From: a cf. Phormidesmis sp. LEGE 11477
Lineage (GTDB): Bacteria > Cyanobacteriota > Cyanobacteriia > Phormidesmidales > Phormidesmidaceae
Assembly (NCBI RefSeq): GCF_015207105.1
Contig: NZ_JADEXO010000018.1
Span: 1-64,000 of the forward strand
Direction: 5' to 3'
Length of the DNA: 64,000 nucleotides
The position numbers and the translations under genes were made by a program. How positions within the stretch are numbered: position 1 is the stretch's first letter; the number at the start of each line of letters is the position of its first letter. This document shows positions 52,163 through 61,744 of the stretch, in pieces. The notes under the pieces were generated by a model. It saw only the letters and a program-made list of their open reading frames with translations. It made no database searches and was not told where the DNA came from.

Positions 52163-55129
52163 ATGAGCTTTGATTCTGATTTTGATCTCGGCAACCTAGA
52201 CGGTACGAATGGCTTCAAGATCCCAGGTCTAAATAGCGGCGATGACTTAGGCAGATCGCTGAGCAGCGCGGGTGACTTTAACGGCGATGGCATTGACGAT
52301 CTGATCATTGGCAACGCCGGTAGCAATGGCCTGGATAATTCCTTGTCTTTCTCGACGGGCGAAAGCTATGTCATCTTTGGCGGCAGTGAGGTCGGGCAGA
52401 ACGGTAGTTTTGACGTTTCTGCGCTTGATGGCACGAACGGATTTACGCTCTATGGCGCGGCCAACTTGGATAATCTGGGTGCTTCTGTGAGCGGCGCGGG
52501 CGATATCAACAATGACGGGTTTGATGATTTGCTAATTGGCACGCCAGGGGCTGAGAAAGGGCAAGTTCAGATTCTGTTTGGCGGCGATCGCACAAACTTC
52601 TTCGACGGGCAACTGGTTGCAGACCAGATCGACAGTAGCAACGGGTTCACCTTTGCAAGCAATGACAGATTCAGTGAGTCTCTAGGCTCAGCGGTCAGCG
52701 GCGTCGGCGACATCAACGCTGACGGCATTGATGACTTTATTGTGGGTGCGCCTAGGGCGTTTGCGACCGGTGGACGCGGGTTCGATGGCCGCAGCTATGT
52801 AGTATTTGGCAGCGATAATATTGCGGGCGATGGGCTGCTCAACACACTTGATCTCGATGGCTCGAATGGGTTTGTACTAGAAGGCGTTGCCGATCTTTTG
52901 GGCGCTTCGGGTAGGGCAGTTAGCGGTCTGGGTGATGTCAATGGGGATGGCGTCAATGACTTTATTATCAGCGCCAATAGGCCAACAGGAGAGGGAGAGA
53001 GCTATGTAATCTTTGGCGGCAGTGATGTCGGCAGCGATGGCGCGATCACGTTGTCTAGTTTGGATGGCACTGAGGGATTTGTACTGCAAAGCGATCGCGA
53101 CGACTTTCTAGGCGGCAGCGATTTTGGTCGTTCCATCAGCGGTGCAGGGGATATCAATAACGATGGCATTGACGACTTTATTGTCGGCGCACCCGCCTCA
53201 GCAAATGGCGGTGCTAACCCAGAAGGTCGCAGCTTTGTCGTGTTTGGTCAAAGCAGACTAGGTCAAACGGGTCTTTTAGACGTGAGTCAGCTCGATGGCA
53301 GCGATGGCTTTGTCATCAACGGAGAAAATGATTTCAGCCAGTTTGGTAATTCAGTCAGCAGCGCGGGCGATCTCAACAGCGATGGCATTGCCGATCTGCT
53401 AGTCGGCAGCGTTTTCTCTCCTTTTGGCTATGCGGTGTTTGGCAGTGACGACATTGGCCAAAGCGGTTCGCTAGACATTGCCGATCTCAATGGCGACAAC
53501 GGCTTTCGCTTTTCTGAGCAATTCAAGCAAGCCGGCAAGCAGGTCAGCGGCATTGGCGATTTTAATAACGACGGCATTGATGACTTCATCACAGCCGACC
53601 CAGACGATAGAACGGCGGGCCTAGCCTATGTGGTCTTTGGTCAGGGCGAGCCGCCACCGGGCAATAACGCGCCTAGCGCAGTAGCCGATGGCTTCACGAC
53701 TCAGACTGATGTCGCTGTCCAGGGTAATGTGCTGACTAATGACAGCGATCCTGATGGCGATGCGCTTGTTGCCACACTAGTAAACGATGTGAGTGAAGGC
53801 GTGCTTTCTCTAGACAGTGACGGTAGCTTCACCTACACGCCCGACACCGGATTCAGCGGATCAGACAGCTTCACTTATGAGATTAGTGACGGTGAGCTGA
53901 GCGATATGGCAACCGTTTCAATTAGCATCGAGCCAATCGACCCACCGCCCACTAACAATGCACCTAGTGCGGTAGCAGACAGCTTTACTACGCAGACTGA
54001 CATAGCCGTTCAGGGCAATGTGCTGACTAATGACAGCGATCCTGATGGCGATACGCTTGTTGCCACACTAGTAAACGATGTGAGTGAAGGCGTACTTTCT
54101 CTAGATACTGACGGTAGCTTCAGCTATACCCCCGGTGATGGATTCAGCGGTTCAGACAGCTTCACCTACGAAATTAGTGACGGTGAGCTGAGCGATACGG
54201 CAACCGTTTCAATTAGCGTCGATCCAATCGACCCGCCGCCAGCGGAACCATCGCTTCAGGTTGAGAAGCTAGTAGATGCTAATGGCGATGGCGTCTTTGG
54301 TACTCAAGAAGATTTGGCAGGAGATGAACCTGCCGTCTATCAAGTAGAAGTGGTCAATACAGGTGAAGTTGCAGTCACCCTCAGCGAGGCTGTAGACAGT
54401 GGGTCTGACGGTGCGAGTCAGCTACTGGGTCAAACTCTGGCAGCGGGGGAGTCTGTTATCGTCACGTACGAAGCCGCTGTATCTAGGACGGATGCCACGG
54501 TACTAGGCACCCCTGGCGCAGATACACTTTCTGGTGAACAGCTAACGGTGACCAATGAGGTGACTGTTACTGGAACTGCCGATAGTTTGACGGTTACAGC
54601 GTCTGGTACGGCGGAAGTGCTAGTAGATGCGAATAATCTGATTGCGGGTGGCTTGGGCGCAGATACTATCTTTGGCGGTAGCGGTGATGACGTGCTGCGT
54701 GGAGATTTGAACTCACGCAAGTCTCAGGTCGGCGTTGGTAATGATGACGTGATTTTTGGGGGCGCAGGGCGCGATCGCATTGGTGGCAAAGGCGGTAACG
54801 ATACGCTCTTTGGCGGTGACGATGACGATCGCATCTGGGGCGACGACGGTGACGACATCCTGCGCGGCGGCCTCGGCAACGATACGCTGACTGGCGATGA
54901 CTTCTCTGGCGGACAAGGGGCTGATACCTTTGTGCTAGCCGCTGGAGAAGGAACCGATACGATTGTGGACTTTGAGATCGAACGTGATTTCATTGGCTTG
55001 GCAGACGGTCTGACGTTAGGCTCACTCTCCTTTGAGGGTGAAAGCATCTTGTTTGGGGAGCAGACGCTAGCTGTTTTGACAGGCGTAGACACGACCGGGC
55101 TCACCGCCGATACATTCGTGACTGTATAG
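52163..55129 (+). CDS. Large secreted FG-GAP beta-propeller / cadherin-like / RTX protein
   Basis: 988 residues from ATG 52163 (a TTG three codons upstream is unlikely). Residues about 1-495 form a seven-bladed integrin-alpha-like propeller: repeats of 'SSAGDFNGDGIDDLIIGNAG' with Ca2+-binding D-x-N-x-D-G-x-D loops, each followed by 'SYVIFGG'. Two almost identical 97-residue cadherin-like domains follow (501-694), then a DUF11-like segment and an RTX block (about 835-935) closing 'GADTFVLAAGEGTDTIVDFE'. It is expected to be exported by type I secretion and to act at the surface. The C-terminal module is shared with the gene at 47017, and more distantly with that at 57384. A strong terminator follows. 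Confidence 0.88.
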   Translation: MSFDSDFDLGNLDGTNGFKIPGLNSGDDLGRSLSSAGDFNGDGIDDLIIGNAGSNGLDNSLSFSTGESYVIFGGSEVGQNGSFDVSALDGTNGFTLYGAANLDNLGASVSGAGDINNDGFDDLLIGTPGAEKGQVQILFGGDRTNFFDGQLVADQIDSSNGFTFASNDRFSESLGSAVSGVGDINADGIDDFIVGAPRAFATGGRGFDGRSYVVFGSDNIAGDGLLNTLDLDGSNGFVLEGVADLLGASGRAVSGLGDVNGDGVNDFIISANRPTGEGESYVIFGGSDVGSDGAITLSSLDGTEGFVLQSDRDDFLGGSDFGRSISGAGDINNDGIDDFIVGAPASANGGANPEGRSFVVFGQSRLGQTGLLDVSQLDGSDGFVINGENDFSQFGNSVSSAGDLNSDGIADLLVGSVFSPFGYAVFGSDDIGQSGSLDIADLNGDNGFRFSEQFKQAGKQVSGIGDFNNDGIDDFITADPDDRTAGLAYVVFGQGEPPPGNNAPSAVADGFTTQTDVAVQGNVLTNDSDPDGDALVATLVNDVSEGVLSLDSDGSFTYTPDTGFSGSDSFTYEISDGELSDMATVSISIEPIDPPPTNNAPSAVADSFTTQTDIAVQGNVLTNDSDPDGDTLVATLVNDVSEGVLSLDTDGSFSYTPGDGFSGSDSFTYEISDGELSDTATVSISVDPIDPPPAEPSLQVEKLVDANGDGVFGTQEDLAGDEPAVYQVEVVNTGEVAVTLSEAVDSGSDGASQLLGQTLAAGESVIVTYEAAVSRTDATVLGTPGADTLSGEQLTVTNEVTVTGTADSLTVTASGTAEVLVDANNLIAGGLGADTIFGGSGDDVLRGDLNSRKSQVGVGNDDVIFGGAGRDRIGGKGGNDTLFGGDDDDRIWGDDGDDILRGGLGNDTLTGDDFSGGQGADTFVLAAGEGTDTIVDFEIERDFIGLADGLTLGSLSFEGESILFGEQTLAVLTGVDTTGLTADTFVTV
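53663..54244 (+). repeat. Two 291-bp tandem repeats encoding cadherin-like domains
   Basis: Copies at 53663-53953 and 53954-54244 share most positions. They encode 97-residue domains with 'GNVLTNDSDPDGD', 'LVATLVNDVSEGVLSLD' and 'SDSFTYEISDGELSD'. The strong similarity points to recent duplication or gene conversion. Confidence 0.85.
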
Positions 55130-55185
55130 ACCTCTGCCTTTATAGACCCCGGCTTTTAGCTGCCTGCAATGGCAATACCCTCAAG

Positions 55186-55225
55186 ATGGCCTGATCTGTC
55201 GCGACTAGATCAGGCCATTATTCTT
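55186..55225 (+). terminator. Rho-independent terminator of the FG-GAP-RTX gene
   Basis: ATGGCCTGATCT (55186-55197) and AGATCAGGCCAT (55207-55218) are perfect 12-bp arms with a 9-nt loop (gtcgcgact) that can itself pair. The sequence TATTCTTTTTC follows. This is about 57 bp after the stop codon. Confidence 0.85.
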
Positions 55226-55512
55226 TTTCGACTTTTTATCTTTGCCGACTGAATTCAGTAGAGACTTTGCCGACTGCATAAGGCTTTGACTCGTTTTCAA
55301 AAGCAGCGTCACAGCCTTTATTCTACGACCTAGGCAAATTAGCCACCGTAGCTGCGTTGGGTCGCTATCGCATACGTTACAATTGGTAAACCTTTATTGC
55401 AGAAGTTGTAACTTTTAGAACAGCCTCTATTCAGCGCCATATTCGACAACTGCGCTGTCAGCTTTCAGAGCTTATCTAAGCCTATTTATTCAGCCAACCT
55501 TTGAGACTCCCT

Positions 55513-57306
55513 ATGAGCCTTCCCATCCGTAACGTCGCTATCATCGCCCACGTAGACCACGGTAAGACGACCCTTGTCGATTCTTTGCTGGAGCAATCTG
55601 GCATCTTCCGCGACAACGAGGCGGTGCCTACTTGTGTCCTTGATTCAAACGATTTGGAACGGGAACGAGGGATCACGATTCTGTCGAAAAACACAGCGGT
55701 GTACTACGGCGAAACGCTAATCAACATTGTTGACACGCCGGGTCACGCGGACTTTGGCGGCGAAGTTGAGCGGGTGCTGGGCATGGTCGATGGCTGTTTG
55801 CTCATTGTGGATGCCAACGAAGGGCCGATGCCCCAAACTCGCTTTGTGCTGAAGAAGGCGTTAGAAAAAGGGCTGCGTCCGATTGTTGTAGTTAATAAGA
55901 TCGATCGACCCAGAGCGGACCCCCACACCGCTGTCGATAAAGTGTTGGATCTTTTCATTGAGCTAGGCGCAGACGATGACCAGTGCGACTTCCCGTATCT
56001 GTTTGCCTCTGGTCTAACTGGCTTTGCTAAAGACGAAATGGAAGACGAAGACAAAGACATGAAGCCTTTGTTCGAGTCGATTATTCATCACGTCTCTCCC
56101 CCAGTAGGCGATCCTGAAAAGCCGCTGCAGCTTCAGGTGACCACGCTCGACTATTCTGACTACCTGGGCCGGATTGTAATTGGTAAGGTTCACAACGGCA
56201 CCATTCGTCAGGGTGAGCAGTGTGCCCTGGTCAAAGAAGATGGCAAAATCGTCAAAAGTAAAATCTCGAAGCTGATGGGCTTTCAAGGTCTATCGCGAGT
56301 GGAGATTCCAGAAGCGACTGCCGGTAACCTAGTCGCTGTCGCAGGCTTTGCGGATGCCAACATCGGTGAAACGATCACCTGCGCTAGCGATCCACAGGCG
56401 CTGCCGCTAATCAAGGTAGACGAGCCCACTTTGCAGATGACCTTTGCAGTGAACGACTCGCCGTTTGCGGGACAAGAGGGTGATTTTGTGACCTCTCGTC
56501 AGTTGCGCGATCGCCTCTTTCGCGAACTAGAAACCAACGTGGCCCTGCGCGTAGAACCCACCGATTCTCCCGATCGCTTTGCCGTCTCGGGTCGAGGTGA
56601 ACTGCACCTTGGTATCTTGATTGAGACCATGCGCCGTGAAGGCTACGAGTTCCAAGTTTCACAGCCGCAGGTAATCTATCGCGAAGTGAACGGATCTCCG
56701 TGTGAGCCTTACGAGCAACTAGTCCTAGACGTGCCCGAAGAAGCCGTAGGCGGCTGCATGGAGCGCTTGGGCCAGCGTAAAGCTGAACTACAGGACATGA
56801 TGGTGTCAGGCGACGGGCGGGCTCAGCTAGAGTTTGTCGTGCCAGCTCGGGGACTGATTGGCTTTCGGGGCGAATTCATGCGTGTGACTCGGGGCGCGGG
56901 CATCATGAACCACAGCTTTTTAGAATACCGTCCGATGTCGGGTGATATTGAGACTCGTCGCAATGGCGTGCTGATCTCGTTTGAAGAAGGCGTGGCCACT
57001 TTCTACGCGCTGAAGAACGCAGAAGATCGAGGCACATTCTTTATTGAGCCGGGTACCAAGGTCTACAAGGGCATGGTTGTCGGTGAGAACAACCGTCCTC
57101 AAGACTTAGAACTCAACATCTGTAAGGCCAAGCAGCTCACCAACCACCGGGCGGCATCCGGCGATGAACTCGTTCAGCTACAGTCGCCGATGGAGATGGG
57201 CCTAGAGCGAGCGCTAGAGTACATCGGCCCTGACGAAATGGTCGAAGTAACGCCAGAGTCGATTCGACTGCGGAAGGTTGGTAAGAAAAAGCTGGCCAAG
57301 CGGTAA
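55513..57306 (+). CDS. typA: TypA/BipA translational GTPase
   Basis: 597 residues from ATG 55513; an in-frame TTG four codons upstream is unlikely. TypA is an EF-G-like GTPase that binds 70S ribosomes and is needed for growth under cold and other stress. G1 is '[10 protein letters not shown]' (H13-T20), switch regions 'LERERGITI', G3 '[10 protein letters not shown]', G4 'VVNKIDRP' and G5 'FASGLTG'. Domains II, III and V follow, with the TypA-specific C-terminal region near '[19 protein letters not shown]' and '[12 protein letters not shown]'. The acidic stretch '[18 protein letters not shown]' is in the expected position. Convergent with the RTX gene at 57384, with a shared hairpin between. 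Confidence 0.97.
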   Translation: MSLPIRNVAIIAHVDHGKTTLVDSLLEQSGIFRDNEAVPTCVLDSNDLERERGITILSKNTAVYYGETLINIVDTPGHADFGGEVERVLGMVDGCLLIVDANEGPMPQTRFVLKKALEKGLRPIVVVNKIDRPRADPHTAVDKVLDLFIELGADDDQCDFPYLFASGLTGFAKDEMEDEDKDMKPLFESIIHHVSPPVGDPEKPLQLQVTTLDYSDYLGRIVIGKVHNGTIRQGEQCALVKEDGKIVKSKISKLMGFQGLSRVEIPEATAGNLVAVAGFADANIGETITCASDPQALPLIKVDEPTLQMTFAVNDSPFAGQEGDFVTSRQLRDRLFRELETNVALRVEPTDSPDRFAVSGRGELHLGILIETMRREGYEFQVSQPQVIYREVNGSPCEPYEQLVLDVPEEAVGGCMERLGQRKAELQDMMVSGDGRAQLEFVVPARGLIGFRGEFMRVTRGAGIMNHSFLEYRPMSGDIETRRNGVLISFEEGVATFYALKNAEDRGTFFIEPGTKVYKGMVVGENNRPQDLELNICKAKQLTNHRAASGDELVQLQSPMEMGLERALEYIGPDEMVEVTPESIRLRKVGKKKLAKR

Positions 57307-57340
57307 ATTTAAGTAGATAGCGCTAGTAGAGTAAGAAAAA

Positions 57341-57374
57341 CTTAGCCGCCGTACAGTTTCTGACGGCGGCTAAG
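57341..57374. terminator. Bidirectional terminator between typA and the RTX gene
   Basis: CTTAGCCGCCGT (57341-57352) and ACGGCGGCTAAG (57363-57374) are perfect 12-bp arms with a 10-nt loop. An A-run precedes it, which reads as a T-run for leftward transcription. It serves both convergent genes. Confidence 0.85.
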
Positions 57375-57383
57375 CTGTAGCGT

Positions 57384-58607
57384 TTAGATCAAAGCCATTG
57401 TCTCTTCCGGGGTTGAGACATCGGCAACTATCGCAAAGCTACTTTCCGTCAGCGCCGACGCCTGTACGCCGTTAAGAATCGCTAGAGTTTCGCCACTACT
57501 CGTCATGCCCAGCAGGGTATTCGCTCCGTCTTGCGTCAGCGTCAAGTCAGTAAGCAACAATTCACCTTCGACGAGGCCGATCCGGTCGATGCCGACCTCA
57601 AAGTCGAGAATGGTATCTGTTCCATCGCCACTGCCAAAGACAAACAGATCGCTGCCGCTGCCGTTAGAAAAGTTGTCGCCAACGAGCGTGTCGTTGCCGG
57701 TGCCGCCCCTGATGTTGTCGTCGCCGTCGTCGCCCCAGATGAAGTCATCGCCGTCGTCGCCGCTGAGGATGTCGTTGCCGGACTTGCCACCGATGCGATC
57801 GCTCCCTTCACCGCCAAAGATGATGTCATTACCGCCCATGATGTTGTCTTGAGGAGAGCGATTATTGAAGTCGCCGCGCAGAATGTCGTCGCCCTTGCCA
57901 CCGGTGATAATGTCGTCGCCAAGGTTGCCTGCTACGATGTCGTCGCCACCGAGGGCATTGATGGTATTGGCAGCAGTGTCGCCGAGGAGGGTATCGGCGG
58001 CGTTGGTGCCTATCCTCAGTGCTAGCTCGACCTGAATGCGTGCTCCGACTTCATCTAGGTTGGTGAGCTGGTCGGCGTAGGCATCGCCGACACCGCCCGT
58101 GTCGAGCAGTTCCTGGGTGGTAAGGGTGAAGAAGGCGACATCTTCGTGGGCGCGATAGCCGAGGGGAAGGTCGAATTCGTTGGCCCAGTCGTCAAAGTGG
58201 ACGTGCGGTGGAGGCACTTCGCCGAACGGGTTTAGTTCGGGGCGCGACCAAAAGTTGAAACCGCTGAAGCCATCGCCGATGGAGGTTTTTTCGCCGATGT
58301 TGATACCTTCTGGCCCGAAGAAGAAGCCGTCTTGGAGGATTTCTTGGGTGTTGGTGTCGAAGGCGAAGTTGAACTGGTCGAAGGTAAGATGGTTGTCTTC
58401 GTAGGTGCGTAGGAGAGTGCCGTCGGGGGCGAAGAAGGAAACGTCAAATTCGGTGAGGTTTTCTTCGCGGACGATGCCGCCCTCGTAGGTTTGGCTGGGG
58501 TCGTAGCTGAAGTTGCCGGCGATGCTGGCACCTGCGATTTGGCCGGTCCAGTCGAAGGTGAAGGTGGTTTCTTCGTTGGGGGACTGAAGGTTAGCGTTGG
58601 TGAACAT
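57384..58607 (-). CDS. RTX calcium-binding protein with a globular N-terminal domain
   Basis: 407 residues from ATG 58607; an in-frame TTG at 58727 would add 40 poorly coding residues. The N-terminal half (about 1-215) is a beta-rich domain of unknown family ('FDWTGQIAGASIAGNFSYDP', 'VHFDDWANEFDLPLGYRAHE'). Residues about 220-340 hold RTX nonapeptides ('GGDDIVAGNLGDDIITGGKG') and close with 'SDLFVFGSGDGTDTILDFE'. It should be secreted by a type I system and bind Ca2+. It shares the C-terminal plan with the two large RTX proteins nearby but is more diverged. Function of the N-terminal domain is unknown. Confidence 0.83.
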   Translation of the reverse strand: MFTNANLQSPNEETTFTFDWTGQIAGASIAGNFSYDPSQTYEGGIVREENLTEFDVSFFAPDGTLLRTYEDNHLTFDQFNFAFDTNTQEILQDGFFFGPEGINIGEKTSIGDGFSGFNFWSRPELNPFGEVPPPHVHFDDWANEFDLPLGYRAHEDVAFFTLTTQELLDTGGVGDAYADQLTNLDEVGARIQVELALRIGTNAADTLLGDTAANTINALGGDDIVAGNLGDDIITGGKGDDILRGDFNNRSPQDNIMGGNDIIFGGEGSDRIGGKSGNDILSGDDGDDFIWGDDGDDNIRGGTGNDTLVGDNFSNGSGSDLFVFGSGDGTDTILDFEVGIDRIGLVEGELLLTDLTLTQDGANTLLGMTSSGETLAILNGVQASALTESSFAIVADVSTPEETMALI

Positions 58608-58867
58608 GGTGTCTGATGAGGTGTATGAGGGAGTAAAAGAGTCGGAGGTGTACTCAAAGAAAAAGACTATGTTTTGATAACGGTTATCATTCTCAAGATA
58701 TATTACCGCGAGAAGTTCTCTTGGCAACTTCCCCTTCTTAGATAGTCGACTATTACGCCTATCTACGGTGGTGTGACGGTGTGACTGTCGATCTTTCCGT
58801 TAGTCCGGGAATACGCTAACGCCTGTTGAAACCGGGCTTGTGATGATGCCGCTTGTCTCAACAAGCG

Positions 58868-59050
58868 ATGGGCAAGGCGATCTATACTGGCAGCAGCGGC
58901 TCGTATGCAGGTGAGCTAACGCCGATTGAAAACTGGGCCATGTGGGTGATGCGATCGCTTGCTGTAAACGCAACTTTGCACAGGGGTAACGACCTAGCTG
59001 ACAGCACGTCTAGAGTCGCTAGTTACACAATAGTCCGATACCTAGAATGA
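58868..59050 (+). CDS. Possible small ORF overlapping the polymorphic-toxin-like fragment
   Basis: 60 codons from ATG 58868 ('MGKAIYTGSSGSYAGELTPI', later 'RVASYTIVRYLE'), with a stop that overlaps the next start as ATGA (59047-59050). The overlap suggests coupled translation, but there is no recognisable domain or clear Shine-Dalgarno. It could be the end of an upstream gene that has been lost. Confidence 0.3.
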   Translation: MGKAIYTGSSGSYAGELTPIENWAMWVMRSLAVNATLHRGNDLADSTSRVASYTIVRYLE

Positions 59051-59602
59051 CACTTGAGATTCTGACTGAGGTGACGAGCGATGCCTGGGAAAGTTGGGGC
59101 GATCACGCTACCGATAGCTGGGACACGACAGTAGACGCTGTTTCTGACACCCGCGAAGATCTAACAGCAGTCGCCACTGATACTTGGGATAGTGCGATAG
59201 ATATCGGCGCTGCTGTTCGAGAGGGCGTCGTAGCGTTTGCCGAAGATCCAAAAGGGACGACCGTCGAGTTTGTCACCGAGGATGTACCGGAATGGTTAGC
59301 TGAGAACGAAAGCACGGTGAATCGGGTTGCGGGTAGCTTGCAAGCGCTTGGCGGTGTAGGTGAGACTGCGTTGGGTATGGCGATAGTGCCCACAGGCGTC
59401 GGCACGTTTGGCACCACTTCTGTGCTGGGTGCTGGGGGTAGCGGCGCATAAGCTGGACAACACCTGGGCAGGACTCCAAGCGCTATGGACGAGTGAAGCG
59501 CAAGAGACCTATACGCAGCAGGAGATTACGCTTGACTCTGCTCTAGCGACCGACGAACGTGACTTTGCTTGCCTAAGAAGTAGTCACGTATTACCTGGCT
59601 GA
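59047..59602 (+). pseudogene. Frameshifted fragment of a polymorphic-toxin-like protein
   Basis: The first frame (59047-59451) encodes helical sequence ending 'LQALGGVGETALGMAIVPTG', then drops out at a G-run (about 59435). The neighbouring frame continues 'LGVAAHKLDNTWAGLQALWT' and 'SEAQETYTQQ' to a stop at 59602. Joined, these give the Gly-rich, Trp-containing 'ALGGVGEaalG...PTGVGT...a.HgxDNxxAGlqaLWTG' linker found just before C-terminal toxin domains of large polymorphic toxins. No toxin domain follows; the sequence runs into the convergent kinase gene. A programmed frameshift is possible but less likely than decay. Confidence 0.6.
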
Positions 59603-61653
59603 TGAATGGGAAGGGAAAGGCAAAATTCTGTTCCTTTTCCTTCTTCTGAGGTAAAGTTCATCTGCCCGTTGTGCTTTTCAGTGATAATCTGGTAGCTGAT
59701 TGGCATGCCCATGCCAGTGCCTTTGCCGACTTCTTTGGTGGTAAAAAACGGATTGAGGATTTGGGATTGAACTGCTAGGGGAATGCCTGAACCGTTGTCT
59801 CGAATACGAATGCTAACAGTGTTTTCTTGAGCTTCTGTGATCAGCGTGATAGTAGGATCTTCTACTTTCTCTAAGGCGTCAATGGCGTTGCTTAAAATGT
59901 TCATCAAGACCTGATTGATCTGGCTAGGATAGCAGTCAACCAAAGGCAGGTTTCCATACTGTTTGACCACTTGAATTTGGGTATGCGCGTTGTCTGATTT
60001 GAACCGATGGTTCAAGATCACTAGGGTACTGTCGATTCCATCGTGCAAATTAACGGTTTTGACTTCAGATTCATCTAGCCGTGAGAAGTTACGCAGAGAA
60101 AGAACAATCTCTCGAATTCGCTGAGTACCCATGGACATAGACCCTAGCAGCTTAGGCAGATCTTCTCGAATAAAGTCAAGCTCTATTGTGCCTAGCGTTT
60201 CTTTAATGCTAGGCGATGCGTTTGGATAGGTTTCATGATAGAGATCGATTAGTTCTAATAGATCTTGAATATAGCTAGTTGCCGGTTTTAGATTGGCGTG
60301 AATAAAGTTAACTGGATTGTTGATCTCGTGGGCGACGCCAGCGACCATCTGACCTAGACCAGACATTTTTTCAGCCTGGATAATCTGGGCTTGGGTCCGC
60401 TGAATCTGTTGCAGTGCGCGGCTTAGTTCTTTTGATTGAGCTTTGAGAGTGGTTTCATTAGCTTTGCGATCGCTAATATCTCGCATAATCGAAGAAAAAT
60501 GCTGTACCTCACCGCTTTTGACTTGATGACAAACAATCACATGAGAGACGGGGATATCAATGCCCCGATGGTCTCGAATAGTAGATTCTCCGGCCCAAAT
60601 GCCCTGGCGCTCTGCCTGGGGTAAAGCAATGGTGATCAGTCTATCAGCAACGTCTGAAGGCATCAGATCGCTTAGTTTTAGCGATGCGATTTGCTGGGGC
60701 GTATTAACCGCAAATATGCGCTGCCCTGCTTGATTCAGGTAGTGATGATTTCCCTGTGCATCAGTGATGCTGATGACATCTGGCGTTGCCTCTAAGATAG
60801 CCAGCAGTCTGTTCTTGGTCTCTTCTGCTTCTTTTCGATCGGTGATATCTTCAACAATACCTAGAAGCCCATTCACTTTGCCGCTGGCGTCGTGGAGAGG
60901 AATTTTGCTGGTTTTGATCCAGGCTTGGCGTCCATTGGCCTGAAGCTGAGGTTCAACAATGTCAATCTCTGGCTGGTCTGCTTTCATAATGCGCTGATCG
61001 CACTCGATAAACCAGTCAGATTCTTCCTTTTTCCAAACTAGGTCATAGTCATTCTTACCCACTAGCTCTTCAATATCATTCTTGCCAGCTATGTTTGCAA
61101 AAGTTTGGTTGCAGCCTAGATAGCGACTGTCGCAGTCTTTCCAAAAAATAGCAGCCGGAACTGTATTGATCACCTGTTGCAAAAGCTGGCGTGATTCTGT
61201 GAGCGCTAATGCAGCTTGTTTCTTCTGGGTGATATCGGTAGAGCTGACGACTAGCTGAGTAATTTTACCGGTGGGGGCAAGGAGTGGATACACCGTCAGT
61301 TGCCAGTAGGTTGTATGCTCGCCAATAGCTAGCTTTTCTTCAAAAGATGCTACCTGACGAGTACGGACACAGTTGCTGTAGTGTCTTTGGTAGAGACCAA
61401 AAACATCAGAAGAAAACGCTGCGCTGAGCCGCTGGCCTTTAATTTGTTCAACTGGGACAGGACTCTGTGCAGCGCAGGCCCGATTGAAGGCGATGAAGCG
61501 AAAGTCCGCACCATCGTCTATCACTTCTAGCGCATACATCCTGTGCTCTGACATAGTCCACAGGGCATGATAAAACGCGCCGGGATCTAGAAGAGGTGGC
61601 TTGCTAGCGGTAGAATCGATAGAGGGGCTGCTGGCGGATATGACTTCATTCAT
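59584..61653 (-). CDS. PAS-domain sensor histidine kinase
   Basis: 689 residues, soluble. Three PAS-type domains are seen: about 30-150 ('FYHALWTMSEHRMYALEVID'), 155-275 ('VINTVPAAIFWKDCDSRYLG', ending 'LGIVEDITDRKEAEE') and 285-400 ('AILEATPDVISITDAQGNHH'). A coiled coil leads to the H-box 'MVAGVAHEINNPVNFIHANL' (His about 450), followed by N-box 'QVLMNILSNAIDAL', G1 'IRDNGSGIP' and G2 'GKGTGMGMPISYQII'. This is a cytoplasmic hybrid-free kinase of the 'GVAHEINNP' class common in cyanobacteria. No response regulator is adjacent. Its 3' end overlaps the convergent toxin-like fragment by 19 bp. Confidence 0.93.
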   Translation of the reverse strand: MNEVISASSPSIDSTASKPPLLDPGAFYHALWTMSEHRMYALEVIDDGADFRFIAFNRACAAQSPVPVEQIKGQRLSAAFSSDVFGLYQRHYSNCVRTRQVASFEEKLAIGEHTTYWQLTVYPLLAPTGKITQLVVSSTDITQKKQAALALTESRQLLQQVINTVPAAIFWKDCDSRYLGCNQTFANIAGKNDIEELVGKNDYDLVWKKEESDWFIECDQRIMKADQPEIDIVEPQLQANGRQAWIKTSKIPLHDASGKVNGLLGIVEDITDRKEAEETKNRLLAILEATPDVISITDAQGNHHYLNQAGQRIFAVNTPQQIASLKLSDLMPSDVADRLITIALPQAERQGIWAGESTIRDHRGIDIPVSHVIVCHQVKSGEVQHFSSIMRDISDRKANETTLKAQSKELSRALQQIQRTQAQIIQAEKMSGLGQMVAGVAHEINNPVNFIHANLKPATSYIQDLLELIDLYHETYPNASPSIKETLGTIELDFIREDLPKLLGSMSMGTQRIREIVLSLRNFSRLDESEVKTVNLHDGIDSTLVILNHRFKSDNAHTQIQVVKQYGNLPLVDCYPSQINQVLMNILSNAIDALEKVEDPTITLITEAQENTVSIRIRDNGSGIPLAVQSQILNPFFTTKEVGKGTGMGMPISYQIITEKHNGQMNFTSEEGKGTEFCLSLPIHQPGNT

Positions 61654-61744
61654 CTGCTTTCAAACGGCTTTCTTCTGACATTACGAATATGCCCAAACCA
61701 GATGTGAGGCTGTCTGATCTTTGGGGAGGTATGAGGGCATTCTG

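Noticed and set aside
54430-55104. Long Ser/Pro-rich frames opposite the RTX blocks (also near 49152 and 57505)
   Set aside because: They are antisense shadows of Gly/Asp-rich RTX repeats, with the same composition each time.
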